A stretch of DNA of 43,010 bases from Modicisalibacter radicis (lineage in GTDB: Bacteria; Pseudomonadota; Gammaproteobacteria; Pseudomonadales; Halomonadaceae): the NCBI RefSeq assembly GCF_900961225.1, contig NZ_CAAHFN010000064.1, forward strand, positions 1 through 43,010, given 5' to 3'. This document shows positions 14,792 through 23,560 of the stretch, piece by piece; position 1 is the stretch's first letter, and each line of letters begins with the position of its first letter. Position numbers and translations under genes: made by a program. A model generated the notes under the pieces. That model worked only from the letters and a program-made list of their open reading frames with translations. It ran no database searches and was not told where the DNA came from.

Positions 14792-17419
14792 TCAGCCTCC
14801 CACGGGCGTGCTGCCTGAAGACGATTTATCGGCGCCCGCGAACTGCTTTTCGCACTCTCCCTCCGGCAACTCGGGCATCGCCACGTCCAGGCTCGTCGGC
14901 CCGCCGAACTGGTGCTGCGCGCCCTTGATATCGATCTTGCCCGGGCCGTGGACGTCGATGTTGCCGCCTTCGATGCGGATATAGCCGCCACCGCTGTGCA
15001 ACAGGATGCCGTTGGCGGCGTTGATCTCGACTCGCCCCTCGGTGGAGGTGATCTTGACGTCCTTTTCGGCGGTCAATTCCATGGCATCGCTCTGGGCCTG
15101 GACCTCGACCTTGCCCCGCGCCGCGAACAGCTTGATGCCGGCCTTCTGCACGAACAGAGAGAGCTTCTCCGAGATCGACGCCACCAGGCTCCTGCCGGTG
15201 GCGATGTTGACGTCCTCGCCGCTGGAAACGCTCAGCGAACGGCCCTGGGCCAGGTGGGTCGACTCGGGGGTGCTCGCCGTGATGCCGGCCGGCGAGGCCA
15301 GGTGCAGCCAGGGCGCTTTCATGCGCGCGGCCTGGCCCCGACCGCCGCTGTCGGAGGCGCCGCGGGCGTTGCTCTGGTCGGCATCCGTGAGCTGCTCGCT
15401 GTCGCCGTAGGTGTCGTCGGCGTCATCCCCGGCCTGCCTGAGATTCGTCCGGCTGTCGAGGGCGTCGGCGTTATGGTCCGCCGCGCTCTGGCTGAGGCTG
15501 TCGGTGAGGTTGTAGGCGCTGTCGAGCTGCTGCTTCGCCGGGGTGAGGTCGAGCTGGTCGCCGCTGGCGCCGAGCTGGCCCCAGCTGGTGAGGTACAGCC
15601 CCTGGTTGGCGCGGATGGCGCCATAGGCGTCGCTGCGCAGTTCGAACCCGGTGCCACGGAAGGCGCCTCGGGTATTGCCGGTCTGGTGGATCAGGTAGCC
15701 GAGGTTGAGCTGGCTCTTCTCGGCTTCGGAGTTGAGACGCACCCGCTCCTGGTCGGTGGCGTCGTCGAAGACGAGTTCGTTGTACTTGCTGCCGCGATAG
15801 GTCTTGCTCTTGAACCCGGAGAGCAGGCCGTGGCTGTGCCAGTCGGGGGTCTGCTCGCCGTTGTAGACCCGGCCGGTGATCAGCGGGCGGTCGGCGTCAC
15901 CCTCGAGGAAGTCGACGAGGACTTCCTGACCGATCCGCGGCACGAACACACTGCCCCAGCCGGCGCCGGCGTTGGGCTGGGAGACCCGCAGCCAGACGCT
16001 GGAATTCTCGTCGCTCTGCCCCTGACGGTCCCAGTGGAACTGCACCCGCACGCGGTTGAGGGGGTCGGTGTGGATCTCCTCATTGGCGGGGCCGACCACG
16101 GTGGCGGTCTGCGGGCCGCCGATCACCGGACGCTGATGGGTCAGCGGGTGGCGATAGGGCTGGGTGCGGCGCTGGGCCTCAAGATCGACCAGAAAGTGGC
16201 CGGTGCCGCCGGTGGCATAGTCCTTGAGACGGCCCGCAAGGCGTTCACCGGTGGGATCGGCCGTTTCTGCCTCGAGACCGTGCGCCTTCTTGGCGGCATC
16301 GATCTGCGGCTGCAGGCTGCCGGGCAGCGCCTGGAGCTGGGCCGAAACCGGCAGCGCGTTCTCGGCGTGGACGGTGACGCCCAGCAGCAGGAACTGGCGT
16401 TCTTCTTCGCCACCGGTGTCGTGCAAGGGGTGCTGGCTGAGCTCGAACCAGCGCCCGGCCTGGAGCTGGCGGGCGCCGCCGCTGCCGCGAAAGCGCTTGG
16501 CCAGGGACTCGTGGGCCTCGAGGCGGTTCTCGGTGAGGCGTTCGCCGCGCTCGAAGCCGTGGTAGTAGTACTCGCCGGCGTAGTCGTAGACCTCGGTTTG
16601 CGGCAGGTTGCCCTGGTCGCTGAGCGTATCCAGCCCGGTGCGCTTGGTGAGCGAGGGCTGCTTGTAGTCGAAGGTGCCGACGCTGACCCGGGTGGGCTGC
16701 TGGGTGCGCACGCCGCCCCAGCGGGTCAGCGCATCCTCACGCTCGGTGGCGTCCTGGCGGTGGAAGCGAATTGCCTGGGGCGAGACCGGCTGGCAGGTGT
16801 CGACGTCGTCGGTGAAGACGATGCGGTGGCCGTCGAAGTCATCGTCTTCACCGGCAAACTCGGCGTACCACCAGAGGCCTTCCTCCTCGCAGAGGCGGCT
16901 GATGAAGTTCAGATCGCTCTCGCGATACTGCACGCAGTAGCTGCGCGCGGGGTAGTCGCGACGCAGGTCGAAGCGGTAGCGGCCCCTGGCCAGTTCATGA
17001 CCGTCGAACACGGCGGTGAGCACATCGACCACCGAGCGGTCCTGGAAGATGCGGCTGTCGCGGCCCAGTTCGAGCATCTTGAGCCACGGCACCAGGGTGA
17101 GCTGGTAGTAGGTGACCCCGCCATCCTCGCCCAGCAGCGCCGCCTCGGAGACCAGCCCGTGCAGGCGACGGTAGCGGCCGTCGGCCTGCAGGATCGCCAG
17201 CCGGGCCGGCTGGGCCAGCAGCGTCTTGAGCTCGAGATCGTTCTGCTGGGAGATGCAGTCGAGGGTGTAGGTGAACGGCGCGCTGACGCGCTCCTCGCCC
17301 ACCAGCCGGTGGGGCACCAGCCGCGCCCCGGCGACCTCGAGGGTCAGCAGACGCTGCGACTGCGACAGGTCGATGTCGAAGGTGTCCAGTAAACTGTCCA
17401 GCGTTGATAAATCTGCCAT
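14792..17419 (-). CDS. tssI: VgrG spike protein (TssI), first copy, with DUF2345 extension
   Basis: An 875-aa VgrG. The gp27-like part begins SQRLLTLEVAGARLVPHRLV. The segment ESDLNFISRLCEEEGLWWY near 170-190 is the standard VgrG motif. The gp5-like part contains RVRVQFHWDRQG, SVWLRVSQPNAGAGWG and LITGRVYNGEQTPDW. It is followed by a DUF2345 beta-helix domain (AEKDVKITSTEGRVEINAAN and nearby) and a short acidic tail ending PVGG. VgrG trimers cap the Hcp tube and carry effectors. The first 565 residues are almost identical to those of the second VgrG at 41320, which lies in opposite orientation. The unique C-terminal part probably selects the DUF4123 adaptor and effector. There are 41 bp between this start and the clpV stop. 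Confidence 0.95.
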   Translation of the reverse strand: MADLSTLDSLLDTFDIDLSQSQRLLTLEVAGARLVPHRLVGEERVSAPFTYTLDCISQQNDLELKTLLAQPARLAILQADGRYRRLHGLVSEAALLGEDGGVTYYQLTLVPWLKMLELGRDSRIFQDRSVVDVLTAVFDGHELARGRYRFDLRRDYPARSYCVQYRESDLNFISRLCEEEGLWWYAEFAGEDDDFDGHRIVFTDDVDTCQPVSPQAIRFHRQDATEREDALTRWGGVRTQQPTRVSVGTFDYKQPSLTKRTGLDTLSDQGNLPQTEVYDYAGEYYYHGFERGERLTENRLEAHESLAKRFRGSGGARQLQAGRWFELSQHPLHDTGGEEERQFLLLGVTVHAENALPVSAQLQALPGSLQPQIDAAKKAHGLEAETADPTGERLAGRLKDYATGGTGHFLVDLEAQRRTQPYRHPLTHQRPVIGGPQTATVVGPANEEIHTDPLNRVRVQFHWDRQGQSDENSSVWLRVSQPNAGAGWGSVFVPRIGQEVLVDFLEGDADRPLITGRVYNGEQTPDWHSHGLLSGFKSKTYRGSKYNELVFDDATDQERVRLNSEAEKSQLNLGYLIHQTGNTRGAFRGTGFELRSDAYGAIRANQGLYLTSWGQLGASGDQLDLTPAKQQLDSAYNLTDSLSQSAADHNADALDSRTNLRQAGDDADDTYGDSEQLTDADQSNARGASDSGGRGQAARMKAPWLHLASPAGITASTPESTHLAQGRSLSVSSGEDVNIATGRSLVASISEKLSLFVQKAGIKLFAARGKVEVQAQSDAMELTAEKDVKITSTEGRVEINAANGILLHSGGGYIRIEGGNIDVHGPGKIDIKGAQHQFGGPTSLDVAMPELPEGECEKQFAGADKSSSGSTPVGG
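15725..17373 (-). repeat. Long inverted repeat, left arm (vgrG 1)
   Basis: This segment of the first vgrG is repeated in reverse orientation at 41362-43010. I count about nine amino-acid differences over roughly 549 aligned residues. The homology begins at the DLSQSQRLLTLE segment. The residues before it differ (MADLSTLDSLLDTFDI against MAETVFDNGFDTGI). The arm may continue further because the partner is cut by the window edge. Confidence 0.9.
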
Positions 17420-17460
17420 GACTCTACCTCGTTGGCTTTTTCGCTAGGTGCGGTTTGGTC

Positions 17461-20130
17461 TCAGCGCAGGGCATATGCGAACTCCCCCTGAGCGTCGAGG
17501 CTGACCGTGAGTTGTTCGATGGATTCACCGCTGGCCATGCGGTCCAGCACCTGCGTGGCGATGGTCGGCATCAGGCTGCCGGAGAGGATGTTGTCGATAT
17601 TGCGCGCGCCGCTGTCGCTGTCGGTGCAGCGCTCGGCGATGGCTTCGACGATCGCCGGGTCGTACTCGAAGTCGGCGCGGTGGTTGTATTCGAAGCGGTG
17701 CTTGATGCGGTCGAGCTTGAGCCGAACGATGTTGTGCAGAATCTCCTTCTGCACCGGGTAGTAGGGAATGATGTTCAAGCGGCCCAAAAACGCCGGCTTG
17801 AACACGGCGTTGAGCCGGTCGCGCAGGCTTTCGACGATCGCATCCGGAGCGGGCAGGGACTCGGCGCCCAGGCACTGCGGCATGATGTCGTCGGTGCCGA
17901 CGTTGGAAGTGAGCAGGATCACGGTATTGCGGAAGTTGATCTCGCGACCTTCGCCGTCGTCCAGCACCCCCTTGTCGAACACCTGGAAGAACAGTTCCAG
18001 CACATCCGGGTGCGCTTTCTCGACCTCGTCCAGAAGAACCACGCTGTAAGGCTTGCGGCGCACGGCCTCGGTCAGCACGCCGCCTTCGCCGTAGCCGACG
18101 TAACCGGGAGGCGAGCCCTTGAGACTGGAAACGGTATGCGCTTCCTGGTACTCGGACATGTTGATGGTGATGACGTTGCGCTCGCCGCCGTAGAGCGTAT
18201 CGGCCAGCGACAGTGCGGTTTCGGTCTTGCCCACGCCGCTGGGGCCGAGCAGCAGGAAGACCCCGATCGGCTTGTCGGGGTCCTCCATCCGCGCCCGCGA
18301 TATGGCGATGCGCTTGCCGATCTCGGCCAGCGCATGATCCTGGCCCAGCACGCGCTCGCCGAGCAGTTCGGGCAGGCGCTGCACGGTGGCGATCTCGTCG
18401 CGCATCATCTTGCCCAGCGGGATGCCGGTCCAGTTGGAGATCACCTCGGCGATCACGTTGCCGTCGACATGGCCGTGCACCAGTGAATGTTCGCCCTGGA
18501 CCTCGGCCAGTTCGCGACGGACTTCGCCGATCTGTCGGCTCAGCGCGTCGGCATCGCCGCTTTGCTGACCGGCCTCGATGGCTTCCCGTTCCGCTTCCAA
18601 TCCTTTGAGACGCGTCACGATCTCCTGCTCACGCTCCCAGCGTGCGCTCAGGTCGTCGATCTCGCTGCGGGTCGCGGTAAGCTGTTCGTCGAGTGCGGCC
18701 AGCGTTTCGGCGTGATCGCTGCCTTCACGCTGTTCGCGCTGGAGGATGGCAATCTCGCTGTTGAGGTTGTCGACGCGACGGTGGGCGTCCTCCAGCGCCG
18801 CCGGCTGCGAGGATTGCGCGAGGGCAACCCGGGCGCAGGCGGTGTCGAGCACGCTGACCGCCTTGTCCGGCAACTGGCGGCCGGTGATGTAGCGGTGCGA
18901 CAGACGTACGGCCTGGACGATGGCGTCGTCGAGAATGGTCACCTTGTGGTGGTCCTGCATGCGCTCGTTCAGGCCGCGCAGCATATTGATGGCCACCGGC
19001 TCGGCGGGCTCCTCGACCTTGACCACCTGGAAGCGGCGGGCCAGGGCGGCGTCCTTCTCGAAGTACTTCTTGTACTCCGCCCAGGTGGTGGCGGCGATGG
19101 TGCGCAGTTCGCCGCGCGCCAGCGCCGGCTTGAGCAGGTTGGCGGCGTCGCCCTGGCCGGCCTGGCCGCCACTGCCGATCAGGGTGTGCGCCTCGTCGAC
19201 GAACAGGATGATCGGGTGCAGGCTGCGCCTGGTCTCCTCGAGCACGTTCTTGAGGCGATTCTCGAACTCGCCCTTGACCCCGGCGCCGGCCTGGAGAAGG
19301 CCGAGATCGAGCGTGCGCAGCTCAACGTTGGCGAGCGGCGGGGGCACGTCGCCGTCGACGATGCGCAGAGCCAGACCCTCGACGACCGCGGTCTTGCCGA
19401 CCCCGGCCTCGCCGGTGAGGATCGGATTGTTCTGACGCCGGCGGGTGAGGATATCCACCATCTGGCGGACCTCCTCCTCGCGACCGAGCACCGGATCGAT
19501 GCGGCCGGCGCGGGCGTTGCCGGTCAGGTCGATGGTGTACTGGTCCAGCGCCGGGGTCTTGCTCTTGCCGGAGCGATGGCCGCCCGGCCTGGCGTCCGAT
19601 GGCTGGCCAGCGCTCTGGCCTCTACCGTTCGCGTCTTCGCCCAATGGACGCACGTACTGGTCTTCGCTGCTGCCGCCGATCAGATCGTCGAGATGCGCCT
19701 GCAGGTCGTCGACGTTGATGCGCTCGAGCTCCCGGGCGCCGTCGATCACGACCCGGCGGAGCTCGTCGTCCTTCAACAGCGCCAGCAGCAGGTGGCCGCT
19801 GCGGATCTGCGCCTCGCCATGATCGATCGAGGCGACCACCCAGGCACGTTCGATCAGCCGGGTGATACGGGGCGAAAGCGCGGGCGTGCGGGTATTGCCG
19901 GTCTTGAAGGTGGCGATCGTCTCCTCGAGTTGCGAGGCCAGCCGGTCGAGGACGACGTCGTAATGCCGGGCGATGCGCAACACGTCGTTGTCGTCGCTGT
20001 CGAGCAGCTTGATCAGCAGGTGCTCGATGTCCACCTCGTACTGACGCTCGGCCAGGCAGAGTGCCGCTGCGCCTTCGGTGGCCTCGCGGCAGGGATCGTT
20101 GAGCTTGTCGAAGAGGGATTTGAGACTCAC
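17461..20130 (-). CDS. clpV: ClpV (TssH) AAA+ ATPase
   Basis: An 889-aa Clp-family protein that disassembles the contracted TssBC sheath. It has a Clp-N repeat domain, a first AAA domain with Walker A GEAGVGKTAVVEG near residue 238, a coiled-coil middle domain rich in Glu and Arg (about 410-550), and a second AAA domain with GPSGVGKTETALSLAD near residue 629. The start is the GTG at 20130, which forms GTGA with the tssG stop; GGAG lies 7-8 nt before it. The frame is open far upstream to 20544, but that part is an out-of-frame shadow of tssG. Length fits the ClpV family (about 850-900 residues). Confidence 0.95.
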   Translation of the reverse strand: MSLKSLFDKLNDPCREATEGAAALCLAERQYEVDIEHLLIKLLDSDDNDVLRIARHYDVVLDRLASQLEETIATFKTGNTRTPALSPRITRLIERAWVVASIDHGEAQIRSGHLLLALLKDDELRRVVIDGARELERINVDDLQAHLDDLIGGSSEDQYVRPLGEDANGRGQSAGQPSDARPGGHRSGKSKTPALDQYTIDLTGNARAGRIDPVLGREEEVRQMVDILTRRRQNNPILTGEAGVGKTAVVEGLALRIVDGDVPPPLANVELRTLDLGLLQAGAGVKGEFENRLKNVLEETRRSLHPIILFVDEAHTLIGSGGQAGQGDAANLLKPALARGELRTIAATTWAEYKKYFEKDAALARRFQVVKVEEPAEPVAINMLRGLNERMQDHHKVTILDDAIVQAVRLSHRYITGRQLPDKAVSVLDTACARVALAQSSQPAALEDAHRRVDNLNSEIAILQREQREGSDHAETLAALDEQLTATRSEIDDLSARWEREQEIVTRLKGLEAEREAIEAGQQSGDADALSRQIGEVRRELAEVQGEHSLVHGHVDGNVIAEVISNWTGIPLGKMMRDEIATVQRLPELLGERVLGQDHALAEIGKRIAISRARMEDPDKPIGVFLLLGPSGVGKTETALSLADTLYGGERNVITINMSEYQEAHTVSSLKGSPPGYVGYGEGGVLTEAVRRKPYSVVLLDEVEKAHPDVLELFFQVFDKGVLDDGEGREINFRNTVILLTSNVGTDDIMPQCLGAESLPAPDAIVESLRDRLNAVFKPAFLGRLNIIPYYPVQKEILHNIVRLKLDRIKHRFEYNHRADFEYDPAIVEAIAERCTDSDSGARNIDNILSGSLMPTIATQVLDRMASGESIEQLTVSLDAQGEFAYALR

Positions 20131-21203
20131 GCCGTGGCTCCGTCGTAGGGAATGTCGAAGAGTGCATGGCCGTGGGAGGCGGCCGGTCGGTCGGTGGGGT
20201 TGAGCCAACCCAGCCGCCCCAGGCTGAGATTGCCGTTCCTGCCCAACTGGGGCGCGGGGGTGCTGCGCTTGTCGAGGATCAGTTCGATCTCGAAGTCGAG
20301 TTCGATGCCGGCGTAGAAGCGCACCAGCTTCAGCAATTTCCGATGGGCGGCGGTTTCCGGCAGCAGCGAGCGGTAAGCCTCCAGATTCAGCGGTCCGAAC
20401 GAGATCCGGAACGCAGACTGGTAGTCGCGTACCCGCGTGCCCGCGATGGCGCTCTCGCCGAGCCTGGCGTTGGCCTGGCCGAGTCTGGTGTACTGCGCGG
20501 GGTCGAGGCGTATCCAGCGGCCGGTGAAGGGCTTCACGTGGCAAGGCAACTGGAAGGTGTATTCCAGAATCGCCTCGAGATTGCCGGCGTTACGAGGGCG
20601 CTGGGTCCAGAGCCCGGAAAACCAGTTGAACAGATTGCGGCGCAGCGAAGCGGGGTCGTCCTCGCGGTCGAGTCGCTGGGCTCGCGTCGTCGGCGTGAAC
20701 CCGACCAGGTGCAGCAGCCAGTCCTCGAAGTCGGCGCTGCCCTTGCGTTCGTACTCGATGTGGAAGCGGTACTTCTGCCACGCCTCGTAGAAAAGCGCCG
20801 TCATGCGGTGCGAGAACACGTCCATGAACGCGTGGGCAGCGTCATCGCGCTTCTCGATGTGGCGGTTGATCAGCAGCTCGGTATAGGGGCGGGGCAGGAC
20901 CCCGGAGGGCCCCACCAGTCCCATGAAGGTGACCTGGATCTCGCTCAGCGGGTCGCCATTGGCGGAGCGGGTCTTGTCGCTCTCGAAGCTGAGGTCGCTG
21001 ATCTCGCTGGGCGGAAAGTTCAGCGACAGCAGCGAACGAAAGCGCAGCGGATCCTGGTGCGGACGGTTTTCGGGGTCGATGCGCCCGGTTCGGCTGTAGT
21101 GCAGCCGTAGCAGGCGCACCAGCTGAAAGAAGCCGAATCGCCAGGGTTCCGCACGGGCCTGGTCGATCAGACCAGGGGCTGAGTACCGGTTCTTGGCTGC
21201 CAT
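20127..21203 (-). CDS. tssG: TssG baseplate protein
   Basis: A 358-aa TssG (ImpH/VasB) protein. Family features are the N-terminal EPWRFGFFQLVRLLR, LRFRSLLSLNFPPSEI, VTFMGLVGPSGVLPRPYTEL and DVFSHRMTALFYEAWQKYR. With TssE, TssF and TssK it forms the T6SS baseplate wedge. It overlaps the end of tssF by 37 bp and the start of clpV by 4 bp, as expected in a tightly coupled tss operon. Length is in the usual range (about 330-370). Confidence 0.95.
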   Translation of the reverse strand: MAAKNRYSAPGLIDQARAEPWRFGFFQLVRLLRLHYSRTGRIDPENRPHQDPLRFRSLLSLNFPPSEISDLSFESDKTRSANGDPLSEIQVTFMGLVGPSGVLPRPYTELLINRHIEKRDDAAHAFMDVFSHRMTALFYEAWQKYRFHIEYERKGSADFEDWLLHLVGFTPTTRAQRLDREDDPASLRRNLFNWFSGLWTQRPRNAGNLEAILEYTFQLPCHVKPFTGRWIRLDPAQYTRLGQANARLGESAIAGTRVRDYQSAFRISFGPLNLEAYRSLLPETAAHRKLLKLVRFYAGIELDFEIELILDKRSTPAPQLGRNGNLSLGRLGWLNPTDRPAASHGHALFDIPYDGATA

Positions 21204-23002
21204 TGGGCGACTCGCTGTTCACGCTGCCGGGAGCGAAGGGTGAGCTGGGTGAAACTGTTGAGGCTGCAGTACTGGCCGAAGAAGTGGTCCAGTACCATGC
21301 CGAACAGATAGATGCCGCTGCCGGTGAACTGACTCTCGTCGAACTCCAGCGTGATGCCGGTGCCGCGCACGAAGGCAGGACGCGGATGGCCGATACGCGT
21401 CATCACCGGCTCGCTGTGGATGGCGGCGAGGCCGTTGATCTGCTTGCGGATCGCCGAGGCCTGACGGTAGTTGTAGAGCGACAGCAGCTCCATCAACGCC
21501 TCGCGACCGTCCGAAACCAGCGACAGATGGTTGAGCGACAAATGCGAGATCAGCCGCCATATCACGCCCTTGCCCATGGGGGGGCGGATCGATGGCGTGG
21601 GCTTTCGCAGGCAGCGGATGCGCTGCACGACCTGCTCGCGGTCGAGGGTGAAGTCGCCCCGGGGATCGCCGAAGGTCATCAACTGCGGGAGGTCGCGGTT
21701 GCTGCAGGTGAGCTTGAGGCTGAGGGTATCGCTGCTGCCGTCGAGCAGCCCCAGCTCGCGGTCGACCACGCGCAGGCGCATCTCGGTCCCCGGGTCGCGG
21801 GCGTCCTCCGAGGCCACGCGGCGAGCGATCCAGTAACTCTGCCGCGCCTGCTTGTCGCTGTCCCGCGGCTCGAAGAACGGCAGGCAGGGAGCGACTTCGT
21901 CGCGACTGGCGGTGCGGATCACCCGGGTGACGTCGTCGATCGAGACGATCTCGGTCGAGCGCGCATGGCGCACATCCGGCACTACCGGGTATTCGTGGCG
22001 CGTGTGGCTGAGCTTGATCGGTTCGGCCTGTTGCGGGAACAGGTTGACCACCGGGGTGCAGCCGAGCCGGAAATTGTGGCGCCCGATGGTCTGGGCCAGG
22101 CGCGCCAGCCGCTCGTGCTGGTCGTAGTCGCTAAACAGGAAGTGCAGCTGGAGCTGGGTCACCGCCTTGCCGGCCAGCGGACGTGCCAGTCCCTCGAGAT
22201 CGAAGAACAGGAACTTCTCGGGGAAGGTGAAGTATTCGTGGAGCAGCCGGTAGCCCAGGAAAGAGCGTTCCGAGTAGTCGATCAAGCCCTCGTCGTGGCC
22301 AAAGCCGACAGGAGCGATGGCATCGGGCGCCAGCCTGATCTCGCGGCGCTGGCCGGCGTCGACGAAACTCACCGAGATGCGCGCGACGTTGTTGAACAGC
22401 AGCTCGTAGAGCGGATGCATCAGACTGCCTTCGCCGTCCAGGAAGAAACGCAGCCGGTCCAGTTCCAGCTTGCCGAAATCGGTATTGCCCAGGCTCTCCA
22501 GCGCCAGCGTCAGCTGGGCCACGTTGTCGTTGCCGTGGGCGTTGAACGACGAACGTTCCAGGCGTGTCAGTTCGGCGCCGGTCAGGGCGATCGGCCACAC
22601 ATCGACCGGGTAGCAGGTGCGGAAGCGGCAGAACGAGTCTTCGATCGGCCGCGAGTGCAGCATGGTGTGGCGCGGCAGGTGGTAGCGTCCGGTCAGCGAG
22701 GTCTGCGGGCCAGGGTCGAACTCGACGATCGACAGCGCCGGGGTTGGCCGCAGATAGTGCGGGTAGAGCACGTCCAGGAACGCCTCGACGATCTCGGGGA
22801 AATCGTCGTCGAGCTTCTTGTGCACGCGCGCGCTGAGAAACGCGAACGCCTCGATCATGCGCTCGGCGTGCGGATCCTCGCAGTCGTCGCCTTCGAGCAG
22901 CAGCCGCGAGGCGATCTTGGGATATCGGCTTGCGAACTCCTGACCCAGAAAGCGCAGGTGCGAGAGTTCCTTCTCGTAGTAGGGCAGCAGGTCGTCGAGC
23001 AT
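21167..23002 (-). CDS. tssF: TssF baseplate protein
   Basis: A 611-aa TssF (ImpG/VasA) protein beginning MLDDLLPYYEKELSHLRFLG, followed by EFASRYPKIASRL and DDFPEIVEAFLDVLYPHYLRP, all family signatures. It forms a 2:1 complex with TssG in the baseplate. The start at 23002 overlaps the tssE stop by one base (TGATG). The frame is open upstream to 23497 but that extension is a tssE shadow. Its end overlaps tssG. Confidence 0.95.
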   Translation of the reverse strand: MLDDLLPYYEKELSHLRFLGQEFASRYPKIASRLLLEGDDCEDPHAERMIEAFAFLSARVHKKLDDDFPEIVEAFLDVLYPHYLRPTPALSIVEFDPGPQTSLTGRYHLPRHTMLHSRPIEDSFCRFRTCYPVDVWPIALTGAELTRLERSSFNAHGNDNVAQLTLALESLGNTDFGKLELDRLRFFLDGEGSLMHPLYELLFNNVARISVSFVDAGQRREIRLAPDAIAPVGFGHDEGLIDYSERSFLGYRLLHEYFTFPEKFLFFDLEGLARPLAGKAVTQLQLHFLFSDYDQHERLARLAQTIGRHNFRLGCTPVVNLFPQQAEPIKLSHTRHEYPVVPDVRHARSTEIVSIDDVTRVIRTASRDEVAPCLPFFEPRDSDKQARQSYWIARRVASEDARDPGTEMRLRVVDRELGLLDGSSDTLSLKLTCSNRDLPQLMTFGDPRGDFTLDREQVVQRIRCLRKPTPSIRPPMGKGVIWRLISHLSLNHLSLVSDGREALMELLSLYNYRQASAIRKQINGLAAIHSEPVMTRIGHPRPAFVRGTGITLEFDESQFTGSGIYLFGMVLDHFFGQYCSLNSFTQLTLRSRQREQRVAQWQPRTGTQPLV

Positions 23003-23487
23003 CAGGTTAGATTGTGCACCTTGTACTGTCGGGTATTGACTTGCAATACGGCATCGAAGGCAACGTGCTGACTCACTTCGCTGAGCGAGAGCACCGCTTC
23101 GATGCGGAACTGCAGGATCCGGTCGTGGCCATCGTCGGGGTTGAGCAACTGGACGCGAACGCTGCTGAAGCGCTTGTCGCCATGCTCGATGGTGCGCTCC
23201 AACTGACGCTGGATGAGGCGTCGATCGTCGCTGCTGCGCACGCCGCGGCTGATGAAGTCGGGCAGGCCATAGTCGAGCAGGGTGTCCTGCAGGGTCGGCC
23301 AGGCATCGAGCTCGCCGGCGACCAGCTCGCGCCGGGTATTGACCAGCAATTCCAGGTCGCGAACCACGCTGGCCTTGTACTCGTTCACCGAGCAGCGGTG
23401 CCCGGGACGACTCTCGGTGGTGTGCTGCGGCTCGTCGTCGAGAAGACGGTCGAGAAGCGTCGGCACCATCTGCAAGGGCTCGCTCAT
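23002..23487 (-). CDS. tssE: TssE, gp25-like baseplate protein
   Basis: A 161-aa protein of the phage gp25/TssE family. The C-terminal core includes TLLDYGLPDFISRG, LERTIEHGDKRFSSVRVQLL and FRIEAVLS. TssE links the baseplate to the sheath. The ATG at 23487 (MSEPLQMVPTLLDRLL) is preferred to an upstream ATG at 23523 because GGAG lies about 9 nt before it and the family begins LLDRL close to the N-terminus. The gene is separated from tssC by a strong hairpin. Confidence 0.93.
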   Translation of the reverse strand: MSEPLQMVPTLLDRLLDDEPQHTTESRPGHRCSVNEYKASVVRDLELLVNTRRELVAGELDAWPTLQDTLLDYGLPDFISRGVRSSDDRRLIQRQLERTIEHGDKRFSSVRVQLLNPDDGHDRILQFRIEAVLSLSEVSQHVAFDAVLQVNTRQYKVHNLT

Positions 23488-23513
23488 CTGGCGACACTCC
23501 GTGATCGTTCGTG

Positions 23514-23546
23514 CGGCGGGCACCGGCCGCTTGCCGGTGCCCGCCG
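23514..23546 (-). other. Strong hairpin between tssC and tssE
   Basis: Perfect 14-bp inverted repeat: CGGCGGGCACCGGC (23514-23527) and GCCGGTGCCCGCCG (23533-23546), loop of 5. It starts 14 nt after the tssC stop on the transcribed strand and is not followed by a U tract. It probably protects or processes the abundant tssBC message, or weakens read-through into tssE, rather than acting as a full terminator. Confidence 0.7.
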
Positions 23547-23560
23547 AATCGCCGCTCGGT

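Noticed and set aside
14912..17392. An 826-codon open frame on the plus strand opposite vgrG 1
   Set aside because: Shadow of vgrG; the same antisense frame also appears opposite vgrG 2, which only reflects shared codon use.
20131..20544. An N-terminal extension of clpV by 138 codons
   Set aside because: The extra part lies inside tssG in another frame and is Arg/Pro-rich; ClpV proteins start at SLKSLFDKLN.
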